Below are positions 7,200-16,600 of a stretch of 64,000 nucleotides of DNA, piece after piece (the first letter of the stretch is position 1; every line of letters starts with the position of its first letter). This stretch comes from Streptomyces sp. NBC_00287 (GTDB lineage Bacteria; Actinomycetota; Actinomycetes; Streptomycetales; Streptomycetaceae). The notes below the pieces were generated by a model. That model did not search any database. It was not told the DNA's origin and worked only from the letters and a program-made list of their open reading frames with translations. A program made the position numbers and the translations under genes. The DNA is taken from contig NZ_CP108053.1 in the NCBI RefSeq assembly GCF_036173105.1, forward strand, positions 7,502,001 through 7,566,000. The letters run 5' to 3'.

Positions 7200-8452
7200 G
7201 GCTGTATCCCCTTCAGCATCAGCTCCGCGAGCGCGAGGTCGATCCCCGGCGGCAGGTCCCGGTGGGTGCCGTGGGCGGCGGTGCACACCGGCGGGCACAG
7301 CAGGTCGCCGCCCGACGGCGCGGAGGGGGTGGCGGGGGTGTCGGGCGTGTCGGGCAGACCGGGCGTCGGCACGCTCGGCAGGTCGGGGACATCCGGGACG
7401 TCGGGAAGATCCGGAAGACCGGGTGAGTCCGGAGTGCCGCCATCGTCCTTCGGCTCCTCCGCCAGGTTGCCGTAGAGGCTCGACAGATCGAGGTCCGCGG
7501 TGACGGCGAGATTGACGTAGTCGCCCTTGATGGCGTCGACCGCGTTGCGCGGGAAGGGGTAAGTGGTCAGCAGTTCCAGGGAGTTGGGCAGATCGTCGCC
7601 CGCCTTGTTCAGCTGCCGCAGGATCGGCCGCAGTTGCTTCAGGTTGGCGACCGTGTCGTCCCGGGAGGCCTTGACCACCTTCGTGCCCGTCCTGCCCAGC
7701 TTCGACAGGGCAGTGAGCATCTTGGTCAGGTCACGCCGCTGGTCCGCGAGGACCTTGAGCGCGGGCGGCATCGTCTCGACGGCCTTGGCGATCGTCTTCT
7801 TCTCCTTTCCGAGCCGCCCCGCGAGCCGGTCGACGGCCTTGATCGCGCGGACGATGTCCTCGCGCTGGTCGTCCAGGCCGCCGAGGAAGGTGTCCAGCTC
7901 CTTGAGCAGAGACCTGACCCGGCTCTCGCGGCCGTCCAGGGCCTTGTTGAGCTCCACGGTGATCGTCTTGAGCTGGGCCACCCCACCGCCGTTGAGCAGC
8001 GCGGACAGGGCGGAGAACACCTCCTCGATCTCCGGGTTACGGCCGCTTCGGCTCAGCGGGATGCGGTCGCCGTCGCGGAGCCGGCCCACGGGATCGGTGC
8101 CGGGCGGGGCGGACAGCGCCACGTACTTCTCGCCGAGCATGCTGGTCTGTCTCAGCTCGGCGACCGCGTTGGCGGGCAGCTTCACCGAGTCGGCGACCCG
8201 CAGCCGTACGCGCGCGTGCCAGCCGTCCAGCTCCACCTTCTCGACCGCGCCCACGGTCACGTTGTTGACCTTCACGGCCGACTGCGGCACCAGATCGAGG
8301 ACATCGCGGAACTCGACGGTGACGCGGTACGCGCGGCCGTCCGAGGCCGCTCCTCCCGGCAGCTCGACGTCGTACCAGCCGTTGAACTCGCAGCCGGACA
8401 GCAGCAGCGAACCGATGGCCGCCCAGGCGAGCGCACCTGCCTTGCGGATCAT
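7196..8452 (-). CDS. Mce-family lipoprotein (MceE-like)
   Basis: 418 aa. The lipobox LLLSGC puts the acylated Cys at about residue 21. The MCE domain follows (YRVTVEFRDVLDLVPQSAVK, then VTVGAVEKVEL), then a long coiled helical region. Near the C-terminus is a low-complexity stretch of Pro-Asp repeats (PDLPDVPDVPDLP and similar), typical of wall-spanning linkers. The ATG at 8450-8452 overlaps the stop of the preceding gene as ATGA. In mycobacterial mce operons the fifth Mce protein is the lipoprotein, and the order here agrees. Confidence 0.9.
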   Translation of the reverse strand: MIRKAGALAWAAIGSLLLSGCEFNGWYDVELPGGAASDGRAYRVTVEFRDVLDLVPQSAVKVNNVTVGAVEKVELDGWHARVRLRVADSVKLPANAVAELRQTSMLGEKYVALSAPPGTDPVGRLRDGDRIPLSRSGRNPEIEEVFSALSALLNGGGVAQLKTITVELNKALDGRESRVRSLLKELDTFLGGLDDQREDIVRAIKAVDRLAGRLGKEKKTIAKAVETMPPALKVLADQRRDLTKMLTALSKLGRTGTKVVKASRDDTVANLKQLRPILRQLNKAGDDLPNSLELLTTYPFPRNAVDAIKGDYVNLAVTADLDLSSLYGNLAEEPKDDGGTPDSPGLPDLPDVPDVPDLPSVPTPGLPDTPDTPATPSAPSGGDLLCPPVCTAAHGTHRDLPPGIDLALAELMLKGIQP

Positions 8453-9552
8453 GCGCGGCCCTCCAGGATTCCGCCGAGGGTCCGGTCGACCGTGCCGGGC
8501 GCGGCGGGCGCGGTCGGTACCTCGGGCAGGGAGTCGAAGAGCCTCTCCAGCTCCGCGCAGTCGGCCCTCTCGCCGGTGGTCTTCAGTACGGAGCACAGCA
8601 GCGCGGCCGGATCCTGCGGTGCCTGCGCGTTGTTGCGGGTGTCGAGGGTGCCGGAGGAGGCGTTGTAGGCGTTCTGGAGGTTCGAAAGGCCCGTGGGGGC
8701 GACCTCCAACAGCTCCTCCAGGGCGGCGCGTTGGGTGACGAGCACCTTGGTCACCTTGCTGAGGCCCTTCACGTTCGAGGTCAGCGACTTCTTGTTCTTC
8801 TTCACGAACGCGGACACATCGCCGAGCGCGGTGCCGAGGTTGCGCAGCGCCGCCGAGAGATCTTCCCGCTCCCCGGCGAGCTGCTCCGCGACCTCGGCGA
8901 GGCTCGTGTTGAACGACCGCACGCTCTTGTCGTCCGCCGCCAGGGCCGCCGTGAACACCTGGAGGTTGCGCACGGTGCCGAACAGGTCGCCACGGCCGTC
9001 GGACAGTGTGGTGACCGCCTCCGAGAGGTCCTTCACGGTCTGGTGGAGGTTCCCGCCCTGGCCCTCCAGGTTGTCCGCGCTCACCCCGAGCAGCCGCGAC
9101 AGGGAGCCCTCCTTGTTGGCGCCCTCGGGGCCGAGCGCCTCGGCCGTGGTGTGCAGGCTGTCGAAGATCCGGTCCAGCTCGACCGGCACGGCCGTGCGCG
9201 ACTCGGGGATGACGGCGCCGTCCCGGAGCACCGGGCCCTCCCGGTAGACGGGCAGCAGTTGCACGTAACGGTCGCTGACCACCGAGGAGTTGATGATCGC
9301 GGCCTGCGCGTCGGCCGGTACCTTGCGTCCCTCGTCGTACTCCAGCTCCACCCGCACCCGGCCGCCCTCTGGCGTGATCGTCCTCACCTCGCCGATGCGG
9401 ACGCCGAGGACGCGGACGTCCGAGCCGGGGTAGATGCCGACCGTGCGCGGGAAGTACGCGGTGACACGCACCTTCTCGGGGCGCGGCCACAGCACGAAGG
9501 CCGCCGCGGCGACCAGGGTCAGGGCGAGGAGCAGGGCCAGCCGCCTCTTCAT
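8449..9552 (-). CDS. Mce-family protein (MceD-like)
   Basis: 367 aa. A signal-anchor (LALLLALTLVAAAAFVL) is followed by the MCE domain (VRVTAYFPRTVGIYPGSDVR, then GVRIGEVRTI) and a helical region, with a Cys pair near the C-terminus. The ATG at 9550-9552 overlaps the preceding stop as ATGA. It is part of the six-gene Mce series of the lipid importer. Confidence 0.85.
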   Translation of the reverse strand: MKRRLALLLALTLVAAAAFVLWPRPEKVRVTAYFPRTVGIYPGSDVRVLGVRIGEVRTITPEGGRVRVELEYDEGRKVPADAQAAIINSSVVSDRYVQLLPVYREGPVLRDGAVIPESRTAVPVELDRIFDSLHTTAEALGPEGANKEGSLSRLLGVSADNLEGQGGNLHQTVKDLSEAVTTLSDGRGDLFGTVRNLQVFTAALAADDKSVRSFNTSLAEVAEQLAGEREDLSAALRNLGTALGDVSAFVKKNKKSLTSNVKGLSKVTKVLVTQRAALEELLEVAPTGLSNLQNAYNASSGTLDTRNNAQAPQDPAALLCSVLKTTGERADCAELERLFDSLPEVPTAPAAPGTVDRTLGGILEGRA

Positions 9553-10616
9553 CGGGAGCCTCCCGTCCTGGGCGCCACCGGGGCGGCGACCAGGTTCTGG
9601 ACGTAGGAGTCGAACCAGCGGCCGTTGCCGAGGGTGTTGGAGAAGACCCGGACGTAGGGGGCGAGCAGCTTGACGCTGCGGTCCAGGCTCGACTGGTTGC
9701 GTTCGAGCATCTCGACCACCTGGTTCAGGCCCTTGAGCGCGGGGCCGAGTTCCTTGGCGTTGTCCTCGACCAGGCCGGAGAGTTCGACGCCGAGCGCGGC
9801 GGAGGTCTTGAGCAGCTTGTGGATGGCCTTGCGCCGCTTGGTGATCTCCTTGAACAGCTCGTCGCCGTCCTTGACCAGGGCGGTGAAGTCCTCGGTGCGC
9901 TCGGCCAGTACGCCGCTCACGCCGTTGGCGTGGTCGAGGAGTTCGCCCAGCGCCTTGTCGCGCGTGGCCACCGTCCGGGAGATCTTCGACAGGCCCTTGA
10001 TGGACGCCCGTACCTCGGCGGGCGAGTCCTGGAAGGTGGTGGAGATGGTGTCCAGGGCGGTCGCCAGCCGGTCGGTGTCCACCTCCTCCGTGGTGGTCGT
10101 CAGATCGCTGAAGGCCTGCACGACGTCGTAGGCGGGGACGGTCCGCGTCAGCGGGATCTCACTGCCGGGCTTCAACTGCCCCGGGCCCTTGGGGTGCAGG
10201 GCGAGGTACTTGGCGCCGAGGATCGTCTTGACCCGGATCGAGGCCCCGGTCGCGGTGCCGAACTCCGGCTCGCCCTTGATCTTGAAGGTGACCTTGACGT
10301 GGTCGCCGTCCAGGTCGACCTCCTCGACCTTGCCGACCTTGACCCCGGCGATCCGTACCTCGTCGCCGGGCTTGAGACCGCCCGCCTCCGCGAAGGCCGC
10401 GCTGTAGGTCTCGCCGTCGCCGATCACCGGAAGGGAGTCGGCGTTGAACGCGGCAACGGCGAGCAGCGCGAGGGTGGTCAGGCCGACGGCGCCGATCACC
10501 ACCGGATTGCCCTCGCGGAAGGGCGGCAGGTGCGGGAGCCGGACGCGCGGCAGCCTCGGCGGGTCGATACGCACCTTGACCAGCGGCTGGGGCCTTGGTT
10601 TCCTTCGCAGGATCAT
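9549..10616 (-). CDS. Mce-family protein (MceC-like)
   Basis: 355 aa. The basic cytoplasmic N-terminus is unusually long (MILRRKPRPQPLVKVRIDPP) before a single membrane helix (NPVVIGAVGLTTLALLAVAA). The MCE domain (TYSAAFAEAGGLKPGDEVRI, then GVKVGKVEEVDL) and a helical barrel region follow. The ATG at 10614-10616 overlaps the preceding stop as ATGA. Confidence 0.85.
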   Translation of the reverse strand: MILRRKPRPQPLVKVRIDPPRLPRVRLPHLPPFREGNPVVIGAVGLTTLALLAVAAFNADSLPVIGDGETYSAAFAEAGGLKPGDEVRIAGVKVGKVEEVDLDGDHVKVTFKIKGEPEFGTATGASIRVKTILGAKYLALHPKGPGQLKPGSEIPLTRTVPAYDVVQAFSDLTTTTEEVDTDRLATALDTISTTFQDSPAEVRASIKGLSKISRTVATRDKALGELLDHANGVSGVLAERTEDFTALVKDGDELFKEITKRRKAIHKLLKTSAALGVELSGLVEDNAKELGPALKGLNQVVEMLERNQSSLDRSVKLLAPYVRVFSNTLGNGRWFDSYVQNLVAAPVAPRTGGSR

Positions 10617-11650
10617 CCCGCGCACCTCGCCCTCGCCACCTGCATCTCGGGAGTGATGACCTCGCGCGTCTTCGGCAGCACGATCCGCCCGTCGAAGTCG
10701 CAGAGGTAGAAGTTGAACCACGAGCCGTAGGACGCCGTCCCCGTCAGCTCGTTGAGTTTGTTCGGCAGCCGCTTCAGCACGCCCTCCACGGTCTTCTCGT
10801 TGTCATTGAGCGTTCCGGTGAGATCGGTCAGCTCGGCGATGTCGTCCTTCAGCGGCGGACGCGCGTCCCGCACCAGACCTGACGTCGCCTCCGTCAGGTC
10901 ACCGATGCTGACCAGCGACTCACCGATCGGCTCGCGGTCGGCGGACAGCCCCGAGATCACCCGCCGCAACTGCTTGAGCAGCCCGGAGAAGCGGGCGCCG
11001 CGCTTGTCGAGCGTCTTCAGCACGGTGTTGAGGTGGTCGATGACGGAGCCGATCAGCTCGTCCCGGTCGGCCAGCGTCGTGGTGAGCGAAGCGGTGTGCG
11101 CGAGCAGGCTGTTGACGGTGCCGCCCTCGCCCTGAAGGGTCTTGATGATCTCGGTGGCGAGCTGGTTGACGTCCTTGGGGCTGAGCGCGGCGAACAGCGG
11201 CTTGAAGCCGCCCAGCAGCGCGTTCAGGTCCAGCGCGGGCTGCGTCCGCGACAGCGGGATCGTCGCGCCGGGACGCAGCCGGGTGCCGTCGCCCGCGCCC
11301 TCGGTCAGGGCGACGTACCGCTGCCCGACGAGGTTGCGGTAGCGGACGACCGCACCCGTGCCGGTGAGCAGCGGGCGGTCCTCGGTGACCGTGAAGGTGA
11401 CCTCGGCGCGGGTCCGGTCCGTGATCCGGATGCCCTCGACCTCGCCGACCCGCACGCCGGCGACCCGGATGTCGTCGCCCTCCTCCAGGCCGGTGACATC
11501 GCTGAACACGGCGCGGTAGGTGTGCGTGGGGGTGAAGGAGATATTGACGATGGTCGCGGCGAGCAGGGCCGTCGCCAGGATCGTCACCAGCGCGAAGAGG
11601 CTGAACTTGATGAGCGGGGCGGCGGTCTGCCGGGCTGCTGTGGTCTTCAC
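10613..11650 (-). CDS. Mce-family protein (MceB-like)
   Basis: 345 aa. A signal-anchor (LIKFSLFALVTILATALLAA) is followed by the MCE domain (HTYRAVFSDVTGLEEGDDIR, then GVRVGEVEGIRI) and a long helical part. The C-terminus has YGSWFNFYLCDFDG, a motif shared by many actinobacterial MceB proteins. The GTG at 11648-11650 overlaps the stop of the preceding gene as GTGA. Confidence 0.85.
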   Translation of the reverse strand: MKTTAARQTAAPLIKFSLFALVTILATALLAATIVNISFTPTHTYRAVFSDVTGLEEGDDIRVAGVRVGEVEGIRITDRTRAEVTFTVTEDRPLLTGTGAVVRYRNLVGQRYVALTEGAGDGTRLRPGATIPLSRTQPALDLNALLGGFKPLFAALSPKDVNQLATEIIKTLQGEGGTVNSLLAHTASLTTTLADRDELIGSVIDHLNTVLKTLDKRGARFSGLLKQLRRVISGLSADREPIGESLVSIGDLTEATSGLVRDARPPLKDDIAELTDLTGTLNDNEKTVEGVLKRLPNKLNELTGTASYGSWFNFYLCDFDGRIVLPKTREVITPEMQVARARCAG

Positions 11651-12867
11651 GCGACGCTCACCGCCGTCCCGCGGGCCATCGGCCCGAACAGCAGCGTGGC
11701 GACCGGCGGCACCTCGTCGGCGGGCACCCCCAGGACGGGGGCCACGAGGGAGCCGACGGCACGCTGTTCGGCGCGGGTGCCGGACACCTCCGACGTACCG
11801 TCATCGAGCTTGGTGTGCGGCGCGGGCACGCTCGGGTGCGGCAGGCCGCGGCAGTCCGGCCCCGACCGCTCGCCGTAGTGCGGCTCCTCACCGGGTTCGT
11901 ACGCCGGCCGCTGCCGTACGACTTCCAGGGTGATCCGCATCCTCCCGCCCCGGAACGCCTCCTCCGAGGCCTTCTCCTGCCGGACCAGGCCTTCGAGGAG
12001 GCACGGGTACTCCGGCGAGTAGCGGGCGAAGAGATCGAGAGTCGGACGGGAGACCCGGCCCAGCGTGATCAGCCGGTCGCCGGTCCGGTCGAGGAAGCCG
12101 TCCGCCGTGTTCGCGGCGGTCGTGGTCGCGCCGAGCGCGGCGGCGAGCTGGTCCCGCTTCTCCACGAGCGTGCGGCTGGTGGTCACGGTGTTGCGCAGGA
12201 TCCGCATCAGGTCGGGCGCCGCGTCGCCGTACACCTCGGCGACGTCCGCGAACCGCGCGATGTCCTCCTTCAGGGACGGCAGATGCGGGTTGAGCTTGCG
12301 CAAGTAGGCCTCCACGCGCGTGAGGTTGGCGCCGATCCGGTCGCCGCGCCCTTCGAGGGCGGTGGCGAACGCGGACAGCGTGGCGTTGAGCTCGCCGGGT
12401 CTGACGGTCCGCAGCAGGGGGAGCAGGTCGTTCATCAGCTGCTGGAGTTCGATGCCGACGTGGGTGCGGTCCTGGGAGATGACGTCTCCGGCGCGGATCG
12501 GCCGGGTGGAAGAGCGCGCGGGCACGACGAGATCGACGTACTTCTCGCCGAACAGCGTCTTGGGCAGCAGCCGCGCGTGCACATCGGCGGGGATGGACGA
12601 CACGTGCTCCGGCTTGAGCGCGATGTCGAGCGTCGCCCTCGTCCCGTCCGCGCGCACCGAGCGCACCTCGCCCACCAGCAGTCCGCGCAGCTTGACGTCG
12701 GCCCGCCGGTCGAGCTGGTTGCCCAGACTGTCGGCCTCCAGCGTGATCCGCACGACCGGCGTGAACGCCTGCCGGTAGACGGCGACGGACAGCGACAGCA
12801 GCAGGGCCAGTACGGCGATGAAGACGACGCCGTACAACCGCAGCCTCACCACTCTCACCCGGCTCAC
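11647..12867 (-). CDS. Mce-family protein (MceA-like)
   Basis: 406 aa. The N-terminal anchor is LYGVVFIAVLALLLSLSVAV. The MCE domain (VVRITLEADSLGNQLDRRAD, then GLLVGEVRSVRA) and a helical domain follow, with a Cys-containing C-terminal segment. It is the first Mce protein after the two permeases. The GTG at 12865-12867 overlaps the stop of the YrbEB gene as GTGA, consistent with strict translational coupling through the operon. Confidence 0.85.
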   Translation of the reverse strand: MSRVRVVRLRLYGVVFIAVLALLLSLSVAVYRQAFTPVVRITLEADSLGNQLDRRADVKLRGLLVGEVRSVRADGTRATLDIALKPEHVSSIPADVHARLLPKTLFGEKYVDLVVPARSSTRPIRAGDVISQDRTHVGIELQQLMNDLLPLLRTVRPGELNATLSAFATALEGRGDRIGANLTRVEAYLRKLNPHLPSLKEDIARFADVAEVYGDAAPDLMRILRNTVTTSRTLVEKRDQLAAALGATTTAANTADGFLDRTGDRLITLGRVSRPTLDLFARYSPEYPCLLEGLVRQEKASEEAFRGGRMRITLEVVRQRPAYEPGEEPHYGERSGPDCRGLPHPSVPAPHTKLDDGTSEVSGTRAEQRAVGSLVAPVLGVPADEVPPVATLLFGPMARGTAVSVA

Positions 12868-13679
12868 CCCGCTATCCGTACGGTCGTGTTGGCGCCCCAG
12901 ATCGCGAGGCTCAGGAAGAAATCGAGGACGTTGATCGCCACGATCGAGGTCCGCACGGCCCGCCCCACCGCGACGCCGACGCCCGCCGGACCGCCGCTCG
13001 CGTAGTAGCCGTGGAAGCAGTGCACCAGGATGATCACGACGGCGAAGACCAGCACCTTGCCGAAGGACCAGAGCACGTCGACCGGCGGCAGGTACTGCTG
13101 GAAGTAGTGGTCGTAGGTGCCCGCCGACTGCCCGTAGTAGCCGGTGGTGATGGTGCGGGCGGCGAAGTACGAGGACAGCAGCCCCACCACGTACAGCGGG
13201 ATCACGGCGACGAATCCGGCGATCATCCGCGTCGTCACCAGGAACGGCAGCGAGGGCACGCCCATGACCTCCAGGGCGTCGGTCTCCTCGCTGATCCGCA
13301 TCGCGCCGAGCTGCGCGGTGAACCCGGCGCCGACCGTCGCTGACAGCGCCAGCCCGGCCACCAGCGGGGCGATCTCCCGGGTGTTGAAGTACGCCGACAG
13401 GAACGCCACGAAGTTGGAGGTGCCGAGCTGGTTGAGCGCGGCGTAGCCCTGGAGACCCACTTCGGTGCCGGTGAAGAACGACAGGAAGGCGATCACGCCG
13501 ACCGTGCCGCCCACGACGGCGAGGGCGCCCCGGCCGAAGCTGACCTCGGCGAGCAGCCGCAGGATCTCCTTCTTGTAGCGGCGCACGGTACGGCCGGTCC
13601 AGGCCAGCGAGCGGCCGTAGAAGGCGAGTTGGGCGCCCAGGTCCTCAAGGGACTTCAGAGGGCGGTCGAGAAGTCTCAT
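12864..13679 (-). CDS. Mce/MlaE-type ABC permease B
   Basis: 271 aa, an integral membrane MlaE/YrbE-family permease with about five to six hydrophobic segments. It contains the family's conserved loop with a Glu pair and Asp (AMRISEETDALEVMGVPSLP), which contacts the ATPase. It pairs with permease A encoded 3 bp upstream. Together they form the inner-membrane channel of the importer. Confidence 0.9.
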   Translation of the reverse strand: MRLLDRPLKSLEDLGAQLAFYGRSLAWTGRTVRRYKKEILRLLAEVSFGRGALAVVGGTVGVIAFLSFFTGTEVGLQGYAALNQLGTSNFVAFLSAYFNTREIAPLVAGLALSATVGAGFTAQLGAMRISEETDALEVMGVPSLPFLVTTRMIAGFVAVIPLYVVGLLSSYFAARTITTGYYGQSAGTYDHYFQQYLPPVDVLWSFGKVLVFAVVIILVHCFHGYYASGGPAGVGVAVGRAVRTSIVAINVLDFFLSLAIWGANTTVRIAG

Positions 13680-13682
13680 CGC

Positions 13683-14453
13683 TCAGCCCCTCTGCGGGAC
13701 GACCTGGAAGTACACCGCGGTCATCACGAAGTTCGTCACGAACAGCAACATGAAGGTGATCACCACCGACTGGTTCACCGCGTCGCCCACGCCCTTCGGG
13801 CCGCCCTTCGCGGTAAGTCCCTTGTACGAGGCGACGATCGCGGCGATCGCGCCGAAGACCAGTGCCTTGACCTCGGCCGCCCACAGGTCCGAGAGCTGCG
13901 CGAGGGTGGTGAAGGAAGCCAGGTACGCGCCCGGTGTGCCGTCCTGGAGGACGACGTTGAAGAAGTAGCCGCCCGCCACCCCGACCACCGACACCAGGCC
14001 GTTGAGCAGCACCGCCACCAACATCGAGGCCAGCACGCGCGGCACGACCAGACGGTGGATCGGGTCGATGCCCAGCACCTGCATCGCGTCGATCTCCTCG
14101 CGGATCTTCCGTGCCCCGAGGTCCGCACAGATCGCCGTGCCACCGGCGCCCGCGATCAGCAGGGCGGTCACGATGGGCGAGGCCTCCCGCAGTACCGCGA
14201 GCACGGAGGCCGCACCCGAGAAGGACTGGGCGCCGAGCTGCCGGGTGAGGCTGCCGATCTGGAGGGCGATGACCGCGCCGAAGGGGATGGAGACAAGGGC
14301 GGTCGGCAGGATCGTGACGCTGGCGATGAACCAGGCCTGCTGGATGAACTCCCGCACCTGGAAGGGCCGTTTGGGCACGGTCCGCACGACGTCCAGGGCC
14401 ATCGCGAAGAGGCTGCCGGAGTGGCGCAGCGCGCCGACGGGGTTGATGCTCAT
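13683..14453 (-). CDS. Mce/MlaE-type ABC permease A
   Basis: 256 aa. It has MlaE-family topology, with the ATPase-contact loop GARKIREEIDAMQVLGIDPI and multiple hydrophobic helices. The ATG at 14451-14453 overlaps the stop of the ATPase gene as ATGA. The order ATPase, YrbEA, YrbEB, MceA-F matches complete actinobacterial mce operons, except that mycobacteria keep the ATPase elsewhere. Confidence 0.9.
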   Translation of the reverse strand: MSINPVGALRHSGSLFAMALDVVRTVPKRPFQVREFIQQAWFIASVTILPTALVSIPFGAVIALQIGSLTRQLGAQSFSGAASVLAVLREASPIVTALLIAGAGGTAICADLGARKIREEIDAMQVLGIDPIHRLVVPRVLASMLVAVLLNGLVSVVGVAGGYFFNVVLQDGTPGAYLASFTTLAQLSDLWAAEVKALVFGAIAAIVASYKGLTAKGGPKGVGDAVNQSVVITFMLLFVTNFVMTAVYFQVVPQRG

Positions 14454-15364
14454 GCGTGCGCCACCTCCTCCTCCCGCCGCGCGATGGCCTGCCAGCGTGG
14501 CGGCCGGGGGATGCCGGGGCTGGGCAGCAGCCGGGGTGTGAGGTGCTCGGGGTCCGTGCTCTCGCCGATCTCGGCCAGTTCCTGCTCGACCTGGGCGGCG
14601 TCCTTCTCCTCCGCCATGCCGATCGGCCCCTGCACCCTGCCGTTCAGGAACTGCCGTACGACCGGCTCGTCGCTGGTCAGGAGTTGGTCCCTGGGCCCGA
14701 ACATCACCAGTTCGCGGCGGAACAGCAGCCCGATGTTGTCCGGGACCTGGCGGGCGGAGGCGATGTCGTGGGTGACGATGAGGAAGGTCGCGTCGATCTG
14801 GGCGTTGAGGTCGACGATGAGCTGGTTGAGATACGCGACGCGCACCGGGTCGAGCCCCGAGTCCGGCTCGTCGAACAGGATGATCTCCGGATCGAGTACC
14901 AGCGCCCGCGCCAGTCCGGCCCGTTTGCGCATACCGCCGGAGATCTCCCCGGGCAGCTTCTCCTCGGCACCGATCAGACCGACCATGTCCATCTTTTCGA
15001 GGACGATCCGCCGGATCTCGCTCTCCGGCTTACGGGTGTGCTCGCGCAACGGGAAGGCGATGTTGTCGTACAGGTTCATCGAGCCGAACAGCGCGCCGTC
15101 CTGGAACAGCACCCCGAACAGCTTCCGCACCTCGTACAGGTCGTGCTCGCGGAGCTCGGTGATGTCCCGGCCCTGGATCGTGATCGAGCCGCGCTCCGGC
15201 TTGAGCAGTCCGACGAGCGTCTTGAGGAACACCGACTTGCCCGTGCCCGAGGGGCCGAGCATGACCGAGACCTCCCCGGCGGGCAGCGTCAGCGAGACGT
15301 CCTGCCAGATGACCTGGTGACCGAAGGACTTGGTCAGTCCTTCCACACAGATCTCGACACCCAT
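14450..15364 (-). CDS. Mce-associated ABC ATPase (MlaF/Mkl family)
   Basis: 304 aa. It has Walker A GPSGTGKS (37-44), signature ISGGMRKRAGLARAL, Walker B IILFDEP and an H-loop VTHD. A C-terminal extension of about 55 residues ends in REEEVAHA. It powers lipid import through the YrbE/Mce complex. The ATG at 15362-15364 is preceded by AGGGTGG. A GTG three codons earlier is also possible. It is the first gene of an 11-gene minus-strand operon, and the 153 bp upstream hold the promoter region. Confidence 0.9.
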   Translation of the reverse strand: MGVEICVEGLTKSFGHQVIWQDVSLTLPAGEVSVMLGPSGTGKSVFLKTLVGLLKPERGSITIQGRDITELREHDLYEVRKLFGVLFQDGALFGSMNLYDNIAFPLREHTRKPESEIRRIVLEKMDMVGLIGAEEKLPGEISGGMRKRAGLARALVLDPEIILFDEPDSGLDPVRVAYLNQLIVDLNAQIDATFLIVTHDIASARQVPDNIGLLFRRELVMFGPRDQLLTSDEPVVRQFLNGRVQGPIGMAEEKDAAQVEQELAEIGESTDPEHLTPRLLPSPGIPRPPRWQAIARREEEVAHA

Positions 15365-15517
15365 CCGGTCCACCCTTCAGCCCCTGGAGCAGCTCTGACA
15401 TCTGCTCTACGGGGAGGGGCGGGGCGTCCGTCGCTACGGAAGCGAATTTTTTTGCGGACAGGTGGCGAGGGGGCTACGGCAGGGGCGCCGGCGTGGCCAT
15501 CGGCGTCCGGCCGGGCC

Positions 15518-16546
15518 TTACGGCAGAGGGCTCACGGGTGCTGCCGGGGTATCCGGAGTCGTGGCGGTGTCCGGGAGCTCCGGAAGGTCCGGCGCGGTGA
15601 GCGGGAGCTTGCTTGTGTCCGGGGCTGTGGGGATGCCGGGCAGCTCGGGGACGTCGGGCACCGTCGGCACCTCGGGCGCAGGCAGCTCCGGCCCGGAGGA
15701 CAGGGGAACCTCGGGCAACGACGGCACCGACAGCGGCAGCAGCGGACGGTCGGCCGGGGTCCGGGGCGCCGTCGGGGCGGCGGACGTCGAGGCGGCCGGC
15801 CGCTCGCGCGCGTCAGGGGAGGCCCCGCGGCCCTCGGTGTCCGGCCGCTGCCACGCCTCCGGGACCGGGGAGACGGAGGTCCGGGGCGCCGTGCCGGGCC
15901 CGCCCCCGGCGTCGGCGTACGGCAGGACGAACCCCGCCACCACCAGGGTCGCCGCCGTCGAGGCCAGCGCCACGGCCTGTGCCTGCGACGCCCCGCGCGG
16001 CCTGCCCCGGCCCCACAGGAACAGGGCGAGACCGAGCGTGCCGGCCAGCGAGTTGCGCAGCGTCCGGCGGGCCCGGGCCAGCAGCGACTCGACCGTCCGG
16101 TAGCTCAGGCCCATCTCCACGGCGACCTGGCTCACATCCAGGTCCTGCGACTTCAGCCGCAGCGCCTCGGCCTGGCGCGCGGGCAGCTCTCCGCTGCGCA
16201 CCGCCAGCCAGCGGGCCTCCGCCCGGTCGCACACCGCCTCCTCGACCGGCACCGGTCCCGGTGCGACCAGCGTGGGGCTGGTGCGCACCTCGGCCTCGCG
16301 GTTGACCTGCCGGTACCGGTCGACACACAGCCGTATCGTCACCGTCGTCAGCCAGGCGGCCAGCCGCTCGTCGTCCAGGTCGGGGCGCTCCGCCGCGCGC
16401 AGCATCGCCTCGTGCACGGCGTCCTCGGCGTCCTCCAGGGACATCGACCTGCGGCGAGCCACCTTGAGCAGCTGCTCACGGTGGCTCCACATGCGCTCCC
16501 AGCGGTCGTGGGCCGCCTGTATCTCCGCGGGCATGTCCATCGCCAT
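15518..16546 (-). CDS. ECF sigma factor fused to a membrane anchor and Pro-rich tail
   Basis: 342 aa. Region sigma-2 lies at about 10-85 (LEDAEDAVHEAMLRAAERPD). Sigma-4 lies at about 110-165, with the HTH VSQVAVEMGLSYRTVESLLA. Unlike ordinary ECF factors it continues into one transmembrane helix (QAVALASTAATLVVAGFVLP) and about 130 extracytoplasmic residues dominated by Pro repeats (VPDVPELPGIP). ECF groups with membrane-anchored C-termini are known, and the tail is usually thought to act as a built-in regulator. No separate anti-sigma gene is adjacent. The ATG at 16544-16546 has AAGGGG 5 nt upstream. Target genes unknown; the mce operon just downstream is a candidate. Confidence 0.85.
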   Translation of the reverse strand: MAMDMPAEIQAAHDRWERMWSHREQLLKVARRRSMSLEDAEDAVHEAMLRAAERPDLDDERLAAWLTTVTIRLCVDRYRQVNREAEVRTSPTLVAPGPVPVEEAVCDRAEARWLAVRSGELPARQAEALRLKSQDLDVSQVAVEMGLSYRTVESLLARARRTLRNSLAGTLGLALFLWGRGRPRGASQAQAVALASTAATLVVAGFVLPYADAGGGPGTAPRTSVSPVPEAWQRPDTEGRGASPDARERPAASTSAAPTAPRTPADRPLLPLSVPSLPEVPLSSGPELPAPEVPTVPDVPELPGIPTAPDTSKLPLTAPDLPELPDTATTPDTPAAPVSPLP

Positions 16547-16600
16547 GAGGGCCCCTTCGCGCTCACCCGCCGGTCACGTGCGCCCGGCCGGGGGGCGACA

